From Aurifilum marmelostoma (Eukaryota; Ascomycota; Sordariomycetes; Diaporthales; Cryphonectriaceae): a stretch of DNA of 64,000 nt. Under the pieces are notes generated by a model. The model saw only the letters and a list, made by a program, of their open reading frames with translations, had not been told where the DNA came from and made no database searches. The stretch lies in NCBI GenBank assembly GCA_027559495.1, contig JAMXSV010000023.1:1612001-1676000 (forward strand), read 5' to 3'. This document shows, piece by piece, positions 56,840 through 64,000 of this stretch; within the stretch, counting starts at the first letter, position 1, and each line of letters opens with the position of its first letter. Made by a program: the position numbers and the translations under genes.

Positions 56840-59075
56840 ATGCGTACGATTCACCACCCCGCCCGCCCTCCACTGGCCCAGTCGCCAGGCTTGCGAATTG
56901 CGTTTTGCTGACAAAACTCTAATCATCACCAGCTCCCAAGAAGGAAAAGGCCCAGAAGCTGTCGCTTAATGAGTTCATGAATGATGGCTGTTCGTCGCCG
57001 CCTCCCCCTGTGCCCCTCGCCGCTCAGATGGTGTGCCCCTCCCGCCCTCGTCGCACTTCAGGCTAACCTTCCCTTTTCTCAGCTTTTGGCGGTGGAAACT
57101 GGGCCGATGAGGTCGAAGAGACTTATGGTGAGTTCGTTACCTTTGAACCTTTCGCCCCCCCCCTCCAATTTCATTTGACATGTCACTGACCACATTCATC
57201 TCTACCAGCCTCTGGTGAGCCCTCCACATTGAAGATCGACTGGTGCTACAAGTGGCCCCGAGATTGCGAGCGACTAACAGCGAATGCCAGGCACCCAACC
57301 TCTCCCTGCCACCGACCGCCAGCGCAGCACCTACACTTCCAGCTACAGCCGCGGCGATGCATCTGGTGGATTCGGCGGAGGCGATCGATTTGCAGGTGAG
57401 GCTATTCTCACACGCGCCATAATTTGTCTTGGGTTTGTGATCTGACACTATTGTCTTGTAACAGGCTACGCCCGTCAGGAGCGCGAGGAGCTTCCTATTC
57501 CCGACAAGCCTCCCTACACGGCTCACCTCGGAAACCTTTCCTACGATGCCAACCAGGAGGCTGTCACCGACTTCTTCACCAGTGCAGGCTGCGAGGTCGT
57601 CAGTGTTCGTATTGTTGAGGACCGCGCTGAGATGCGTCCCAAGGGCTTCGGTTACGCCGAGTTCGCCACTCCAGATGACCTCAAGAAGGCTCTTACACTG
57701 AACGAGGAGAGCTTCTTCAACCGCAACATCCGCATCCGCGTCGCTGATCCTCGTACGTACTGTATCCATACAGACCTAATTCATGGTGGAAGGTGTTGTA
57801 CTAACCTCCTTAATAGCCAAGGACCGATACGGCAATGACAGCAACCGAGACTTCTCTGACTGGACACGCAAAGGTCCCCTGCCCGATGCTCCCGGCCGTA
57901 GCAACAACCGTGGACCTCGAGAATTCACTGAAGCCCGTGAGCCCCGCGAGTTCCGCGAGCCGCGTGCCGCTGGTCCTGATTACAGCCAGATGAGCTGGGA
58001 GCGCAAGGGCCCTCTGTCGCCCGTCGCCGCTCCTCCGCCCATGGAGCGTGGTGGATCCCGTGCTGGCAGCCGATCTGGTCACAGGATGACGGAGCGTACC
58101 AACTCGTACGCCAACCGCGGAGCCTCGCCCGCCGCCTGGGGCCCTGGCGAGGGCCGTCAGGAGTCCCGTCAAGATTCCCGTCCCCCTCGGGAGCCCCGTG
58201 CCCCGACTGCTGCTGAGCAGGAGTTCGACTGGCGCGCCAAGATGCGACCGGATGCCCCGGCTAGCAAGTCTCCCGTGCCGTCCCGCGCCGGCAGCGAAGC
58301 CCCTCCATCGCCTGCTCTGGCCCCCGCCGCCCCCGCCGCTCCTGCTGGCCGGCCCAGACTGAACCTGCAGAAGCGCACCATCTCCGAGGCACCAGGTGTC
58401 ATGTCTCCATCCCTTACCTCCGAGTCTAAAGCCAGCCCTTTCGGTGCTGCCAGGCCTATCGATACTGCCGCCCGTGAGCGCGAGATTGAGGAGAAGAAGC
58501 AGAGGGAGCTGCAGGAGAAGAAGGAAGCCGAGGAAAAGGCCAAGGAAGAGAAGCGGCTGGCTAAGGAGGCAGCTGCCAAGGAGGCCTCCGAGAAGGCTGC
58601 CGCCGAGGCTACCGAGTCCGCAGCCGAGCCCGCGGCCCCAGCTCCTGCTGATGCTCCGGCTTCCGAGGCTGCCGATGCTGCTGCAGAGGCTGCTCCCAAG
58701 GATTCCGAGACCACAGAGGCTGCCCCTCAGAACGGCGTGAACGGTTCGGAACAGAAGATCCCTGTTCGCCCTCGTGAGTCTGCCGAGGACCGTGCGCCCT
58801 TCAAGTCTCGGGCCAACGAAAGCGGCAACTGGCGCTCCTCTGGCGCCCCCCGTGGCGTCCCGTCCGGACCCCGTGGTGATCGCCGCGGAGGTGGTGCCTC
58901 TAGAGGAGGACGCTCATTCGAAGGTCGCCAGCCGAGCCGCAGGGGCAACGAGCAGCGACGGGGCAGCGATCAGCAGCCGCCTTCGACCCCCACGACCCCA
59001 GTCGTCGATGCCGACGGTTGGACAACCGTGTCCACCTCTGCCAAGGGCCGCCGTGGCCGCCCTGTCCCCTCTTGA
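56840..59075 (+). CDS. eIF4B-like RRM protein (Tif3/Sce3 type)
   Basis: Translation initiation cofactor that promotes mRNA recruitment and eIF4A activity. Exons are 56840-56843 (ATGC only), 56933-56989, 57083-57127, an optional 57209-57214, 57291-57395, 57465-57752 and 57817-59075, giving 587 aa with the microexon or 585 without. All boundaries are phase 1. The N-terminus reads MPPKKEKAQKLSLNEFMND, then FGGGNWADEVEETY, the family's start signature. TQPLPATDR precedes the RRM (residues about 88-166) with RNP2 AHLGNLSYD and RNP1 KGFGYAEF. After it comes an Arg/Gly/Pro/Ser-rich region with repeated RKGPL motifs and EFDWRAKMRP. A long Lys/Glu/Ala helix-former (EREIEEKKQRELQEKKEAEE) and an RGG-like tail (RRGGGASRGGRSF) follow. 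It ends DADGWTTVST...GRRGRP. It is convergent with the GPHR-type gene. Confidence 0.9.
57209..57214 (+). other. Possible 6-nt cassette microexon in the eIF4B-like gene
   Basis: CCTCTG is flanked by a good acceptor (CATCTCTACCAG with a CACTGACC branch-like site) and a good donor (GTGAGC). Inclusion adds two residues (changing Tyr-Gly-Thr to Tyr-Ala-Ser-Gly-Thr), and skipping also keeps the frame by joining 57127 to 57291. The sequence alone cannot say which form is made. Confidence 0.45.
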
Positions 59076-60452
59076 GAGATTCGTGATATACCCGCCACCT
59101 CGTCTATTGTTTTCAGGTGTTTACGGCCTCAGCAGTCCACACGAAAATGCACAGTCTACTACCCCTGGGATTTGTTCTTCAAACCTGCCTTCTCATGTCA
59201 CACATTCGACACTGCTTTGGCCAGAGAGATCTTGAGATACAAGATGAGGATTGGCACCCTCCCCATGGAAGCCATGGTTTTGATGATTCTCTTTCATCTA
59301 TTGACTTTTCGGAATTGAAAAAGAAAAGGGTTTGAAAAAGGTGGCGCGGTCTTTGGCGTGGCAGGGTCTTTTTCTCAGCATCCTTGTTTGTTTTGCTCAA
59401 TTTCTCTCTTCGACATCTCTCTCCTCTCTCCATCCAAGTCATTCTCACATGATTCTCATAATTGCAGATCCTGGTTTGATTGATCCATACCTTAGTATCT
59501 CCAGCCTTGCGGCCTTTTGACATCACAGAAAGAGGAGGGAGGGTTGGCATGAGATCTTCTTTTTTTTCTTTTCTTCTTACCTTTCTCAGGCACATAGTTT
59601 GATGTCTAGGACGGATACAATGAGGAGGAGACCCTTCTGGACCAGGGGTAGCTTGTCCTAGGGGACAGGAAGAGGCTTGGACAGAAAGGTGGATGCTTTG
59701 GTGTGGTGGTGTGTGGTGGTGATAGGAGACGATGGCCTGCCACTGAGCAATGCGAAGACCAAAACAAAGGAGAGTTTTAGAGGACGATTTGATAGGAATG
59801 AATCACTTTGATATAATGTCATGTTGATGGTTCCTACAGAGGCTATGTGGGTCATGGGAGGTGGAATGGTGAACAGCTTACAACGCCGGAGATATATGAT
59901 TGGTGAGACTAGGAAAGGGGGGGGGGGGGAGGTGGAGGAGACGACGATATCGACAAATTTGTTTCTTGAATACTCTTCACCCTCGAAAAAAAACAGACGG
60001 ATGAGTAGACGAGGCCGTATCTGGCCTCACCCCACAGTTATCATAGATTTCTCTTTTCTTTTCTTTGCTTTTTTTTAACCGAGAACGGAAAACGAATGCT
60101 TATTACATACTCGTATCCTACAAGCCGGTCCAAGAAGAGGCTGTCCCATAGACGCAAGGCAGGTGAGATGGCGGTATGCCTTGACAGAACACTCATGTAC
60201 TTGACCTTAACCTCACTGGGCTCGTTATAAGTGAGCTTGAGATGCAAATATATATATATACGGCACTCACGGAGCACGAGAAGCCCTGATGAATTAAGTG
60301 GTTGTTGAACAAAATAGATAATATTGATACAATACTAGACTCGCTAAATTTCTCTTTCTGGCTTTGCTATGATCATACAATAGCATAACAGTCAACAGAC
60401 TTCTCTCTTCTCTCGTCTTTGGGTTTTCTTTCTCTCTCTCTCTCTCTTCTTA
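59076..60452. other. Intergenic between convergent genes
   Basis: About 1.4 kb of 3' flanks. It contains a G13 run at 59917-59929, TTTTCTT tracts and a CT microsatellite at about 60429-60448 next to the GPHR-type stop codon. No gene or RNA feature is supported. Confidence 0.55.
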
Positions 60453-62288
60453 TCAGGCCCTCTTCTCGCCCATTTCCTCGCCGACAAACTCATCCCACTC
60501 CCCCCACTCGCCGAAGCCGCCCCCGGGCCCGTGTATCCTCCTGCCGACCCAGATGCCCAGGGCGGTGGCGGCAGAGCTGAGCAGGAACCACGACTCGAAC
60601 CAGCGGTCGACGAAGCCAGGCTCGAGTGCGCTCTCGAGGGCGTGTCCGACGGCGCTGCCGACGTCGCGGGGTAGGTTCGAGCGGAGCAGTAGGCCGGCGC
60701 TGATGACATAGGTGGCGCTGACCTGGCCGATAATGAGGGCGAGGTTGGCCTGGGCCTGGTGCAGGAGGCCCGGGGCCCAGCGGGCAAAGATGTGGAAGGT
60801 CTGGACGACGGCGTTGGCGGAGGCGATGAGGATGACGCCCGAGAGGAGGAAGGAGATCTGGCGGGCCCAGGCGGTCTGGTCGAGTTTGGGGTCCCAGTGC
60901 TTGGCGAGCAGGCCCAGGAAGCGGTTGATGGGGTCCGACGAGGAGAAGGCGGCCGAGGCGGGGTAGTATAGCCGACGGAACGAGGTGAGCGATGTGGCGA
61001 GGATGCGGTAGACGCAGTAGATGCTGAAGACGTACGCCGGCACCGCGAGCAGCCTGCCGACCGCCGTGCCCGCGCGGGCCTCTGCCGCTTGTCTGGTGCG
61101 CAGCGCGGCCAGCGACGAGCCCAGGCTCGCCTCCATCGTCTCCAGCCCGGAGATCTCCAGCTGCAGGGCTTTCACCTCGGCCGCGTCGCCGCCGCCAGCC
61201 CCGCCGCCCATGCCCTTGAGCGAGCCCACGATCTTGCCCATGACGCCCCCGGGAGACCGCGCGGTGGGGCTCGACTCGGTGGTGGCCGCCATCTTGGTCT
61301 GCAGCGACCGCAGGCGGTGCCTCTTGGTCATCAGCAGCTCACCGGTGGCATCCAGGCCAGCCTGCTTCCGCGCCACATCTGCGTCCGTGACAGGCCGCCT
61401 GCGCCGTGCCGTGCTGTCCATGAGCGTGTACCACGGGCTACTCACGCTCGCGAACCCCGACAGCAGCGCCATGAGCGAGATCCCGATGACGCCGATGCGC
61501 TCCAGGCAGGCCCGAGCCAGTGTATCTGCCGTCCACCAGCCGTCAAGGCTGCTGCTGCCACCGCCAGCGGATGAGGAGCCAGAGCCCTCCCGCCATCGTG
61601 TGGCGATGGAGATGCCCGTAGCGTCGAAGCTGCCCTTGAGCCTGGCGGCGCGCGAGTATAGAAAGCCGTCGACCTGATCGGCAGCCCCGCCAGCGGCGCC
61701 TGCTGGGACGGCCTTGCCGATGCTCCAGAAGACGAGCAGCCAGAGGCCAAAGCCGAGGGCCTGCAGGGTCCATGCCCAGCGGGGAAAGCGCCCGCGCGAG
61801 GAGCGCTGGAAGCTGCACAGGCCAGAGCCGGCGAGGACGCTCTGGATCTCGAGGAAGGGGATGAGGATGACGAGGACGACGAGCAGGGTGGGCACGACGA
61901 CGCCCAGGGCGGTATCACGGGCGCCGGCGGAGATGACATCGGCGATCTCGGAGAGGATCAACTCGCCTAGCACGGTGGCTAGGCCGATGGTGGTGGCGAA
62001 GGTGGTGGCGGCGACGCGGCGGCGGAGGGACTTGGAGCCATGTTCGGCGTGGACCTGCTGTAGAGTCGGGGGCGCCGAGGCCGGGAGGAGGTGATCCTCG
62101 CCATCGCGGGCGGCGCTGAAGCGAGACAGGCGCGGGAAGAGGGTGCGCGAGACGGTGACAGAGACGAGGACGAAGGTGGCCAGGAAGGGTGACAGGGAGA
62201 GGGCCGTCCCTAGGGTCGTGGAGGGAGGCACAGCACTGCAGGCGGTATCATCGCAGGAGGAGGACGACGAAGAGGAGAAGGGTTTCAT
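60453..62288 (-). CDS. GPHR / ABA-GPCR-type multi-pass membrane protein
   Basis: Member of the Golgi pH regulator / GTG family (GPR89 in animals, GTG1/2 in plants), described as anion-conducting or G-protein-like membrane proteins of the Golgi and ER. Single exon, 611 aa from the first ATG (62288, MKPFSSSSSSS). The open frame extends upstream but without an ATG. About nine hydrophobic segments are present, for example LATFVLVSVTVSRTLFPRL, TFATTIGLATVLGELIL, ALGVVVPTLLVVLVILIPFLE and IGVIGISLMALLSGFASVSSPW. A hydrophilic loop with DATGELLMTKRHRLRSLQ carries a coiled-coil-like stretch. The C-terminal domain contains LTSFRRLYYP, QISFLLSGVILIASANAVVQTF and IIGQVSATYVISAGLLLRSNLP, which are family hallmarks. 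The channel or receptor role in fungi is not settled. Confidence 0.88.
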   Translation of the reverse strand: MKPFSSSSSSSCDDTACSAVPPSTTLGTALSLSPFLATFVLVSVTVSRTLFPRLSRFSAARDGEDHLLPASAPPTLQQVHAEHGSKSLRRRVAATTFATTIGLATVLGELILSEIADVISAGARDTALGVVVPTLLVVLVILIPFLEIQSVLAGSGLCSFQRSSRGRFPRWAWTLQALGFGLWLLVFWSIGKAVPAGAAGGAADQVDGFLYSRAARLKGSFDATGISIATRWREGSGSSSAGGGSSSLDGWWTADTLARACLERIGVIGISLMALLSGFASVSSPWYTLMDSTARRRRPVTDADVARKQAGLDATGELLMTKRHRLRSLQTKMAATTESSPTARSPGGVMGKIVGSLKGMGGGAGGGDAAEVKALQLEISGLETMEASLGSSLAALRTRQAAEARAGTAVGRLLAVPAYVFSIYCVYRILATSLTSFRRLYYPASAAFSSSDPINRFLGLLAKHWDPKLDQTAWARQISFLLSGVILIASANAVVQTFHIFARWAPGLLHQAQANLALIIGQVSATYVISAGLLLRSNLPRDVGSAVGHALESALEPGFVDRWFESWFLLSSAATALGIWVGRRIHGPGGGFGEWGEWDEFVGEEMGEKRA

Positions 62289-64000
62289 TGGCAAGAGCTG
62301 AGGGTCAAGTAGGAGAGTCGGAGAAGTGTGGGGTTGGTTATGGATCGTAGGTCTCTCTGGTCGAGAGAAACGAGTCTCGTCGTTCGAGCCCCTCGAGTAT
62401 GTTGTTGTTGTTGTTGTTGGTGGTGGCGTTGGTCGTAGTAGTGGTGGTGATGATGGTGGTGCCTGAGGCGGTCGTCGTTCTGGACGCGTAGAACATCTCA
62501 CTCTAGGTCGTCAAGTGTCGCAACGAAAAAAATGATAAGAGAACGAACGATTGAGGAACCAAGTGGGGAGGGGGAAGAGAGACAGAGAGAGAGATAGAGA
62601 GGCGGTCGTCCTTCTTCACTGCAGGAGAGTCATGACCAAACACGTCGTCGTCAGAGCAAAGAAGAAGATCGTCGTCATCTGATGTCCCAGCGTGAAGAGT
62701 GGGTTTTGGCGAGGAAACAGCTGAAAATAGAAGTGTGCAGCAATGCTTTGCTGTTGCGCTTTGGGTGGCTATGGCCGTGGAGGACGTTTTGGCGAAACAG
62801 ATCTCGTCTCGTCCCGTGCAGACTCGGCAGTGTGTGTGGTGGAATGGAAATCATGGGTGGGACGGACGGGTCTGGCACATCCGAATTGTCTTCTTCCAAG
62901 TCCAGTAACTGATGGAGCTCTCCCACTTATCTCATCCCCTGTAATTGGGGCAGAGGGCCGGCCCTAAAAGCCCTGTAGTGCAGTGCTTCCAGGGGAATTT
63001 TTTAGTGGACGCGTCGCTGTCAATGCCGCTGTGCCGCCGCTACCAATTTCCGCCACAGGGGACGACGGGGGGGGGGGGGGATTCATTTACCGAGGTGTGG
63101 AGGGGCAAAGTCGTAAGCCACCCACGTGCCAATAGTTCCAGGGATCCCCTCCCGCTCTTGACAGGCAGACATGCAGGAGGTTATTTGATATGGTAGTACC
63201 AAAAATGTCATAGGTCAAATATCCAGATTCAAATGTTACGATGCAAGATCTGTGTTACACATCCTGAAGCTCTACTCGACGTCTCTGGCTGTTTTTCTTC
63301 TTCTTCTTCTTCTCTTTTCTTTCTCCCCAACAGTCGCCAAGATGCCATTGTACCGCCGTCATGACGTCGTACCTCACCACTCCCATCAATTGAACCCCTC
63401 CGATGTAGATGAAGAAGCCTCGAGCACACTCAATGCTGGCTGGCTTGAGGAGACATCCTGCAGCATGTCACATTGAGTAATTGTAATCAAGCCCTGGCAA
63501 AGTAGGGTGCAGGTCAATTCCACATAACCATAGCAACCACCATCAACCCTCAATCCTATCCACCAGAAACCAAATATCGTCCCCTCCTCCCCCCCCTCTT
63601 GTCTTCGTATGTGTTTATGTGTATGTGTGCGTGTGCTGTAGACACCTGACGGGTCTGTCCTGTATGTCGCCGCCAGGTTGTTTTTTCTTTGATGATGATG
63701 ATACCTGCTTTTGCTCTGGTGCCACAATCTTTGGCCCTCCAATGAGAGGAGAGAAAGCAGAAAAAGGAACACGAACGGGTAAAGAGCGCGAAAAGACGAA
63801 ACCACACCTAGCCCTCGCCTGAACCTGAACCTGCCTGGTCCTTGTCCTGTTATGTCCTGCAAACTCCGTGCTTGACTTGGCTCTATGAGTCCAGACTTTC
63901 CTCCCGGAAAGATGCTTCAACCGCTCCGAATGCAAATCACCGCCCGTAAACAACAACGACAGAGGGCCGACTCTCCCGCTCCTCCTCATTGGGACCTCTG
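62289..64000. other. Promoter of the GPHR-type gene and gene-poor right end
   Basis: About 1.7 kb. It starts with the leader of the GPHR-type gene, including a (GTT)n run at 62399-62420 and GA-rich tracts at 62570-62605. There is a G14 run at 63067-63080 and a CTT run at about 63296-63312. Open frames here are short, lack conserved sequence and overlap simple repeats. No gene recognised up to the window edge. Confidence 0.5.

Noticed and set aside
1..64000. tRNA and 5S rRNA genes
   Set aside because: I scanned intergenic stretches for GGTTCRANYCC-type B boxes and 5S-like blocks on both strands and found none convincing. A covariance-model scan would be decisive.

Overview
This window is nuclear DNA of a filamentous ascomycete (Pezizomycotina, most likely Sordariomycetes). 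Genes carry short introns (mostly 48-120 nt) with GTNNGT donors, CTAAC/CTGAC-type branch sites and YAG acceptors. Intergenic and 5'-leader DNA is long and rich in CT tracts. Almost every gene is a conserved fungal housekeeping or family gene. I found no transposon, rRNA, recognisable tRNA, CRISPR array or viral segment. The class assignment is an inference from gene content and intron style.

Layout. Positions 1-13268 hold the 3' part of VPS16 (+), the alpha subunit of the mitochondrial processing peptidase (-), a full-size PDR-type ABC transporter with five exons (-) and a secreted FAD-linked (BBE-type) oxidoreductase (-). After a 3.4 kb gene-poor stretch come a Dma1/CHFR-like FHA-RING ubiquitin ligase (+, 16727-18999), a YML020W-like alpha/beta-hydrolase protein (-, 20433-23266) and, divergent from it across 450 bp, the ribosome-biogenesis factor RRP5 (+, 23717-29237). 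A 4.4 kb gene-poor stretch leads to a disordered fungal protein of unknown function (+, 33611-35242). Next is the giant FMP27/Hobbit-type bridge-like lipid transfer protein (-, 37270-46474), which carries a one-base frameshift in a homopolymer. It is followed by a ten-exon gene fusing ankyrin repeats to a CorA-like membrane module (+, 48573-51929), a GST-like protein (+), a small hydrophilic protein with a GC-AG intron (+), a small glycine-zipper membrane protein (-), an eIF4B-like RRM protein with a 4-nt first coding exon and a possible 6-nt microexon (+), and a GPHR/ABA-GPCR-type membrane protein (-, 60453-62288).

The genes do not form one pathway. They cover vesicle and endosome traffic (VPS16, GPHR, FMP27), mitochondrial protein maturation (MPP), ribosome synthesis and translation (RRP5, eIF4B), mitotic checkpoint ubiquitination (Dma) and efflux or detoxification (ABC, GST, FAD oxidase). 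The least ordinary item is the ankyrin/CorA-like protein, which lacks the GMN motif of true CorA channels and has an in-frame, stop-free intron between its two predicted transmembrane helices. Gene models were derived by hand from splice consensus and frame continuity. I ran no database search, so family assignments rest on recognised motifs.
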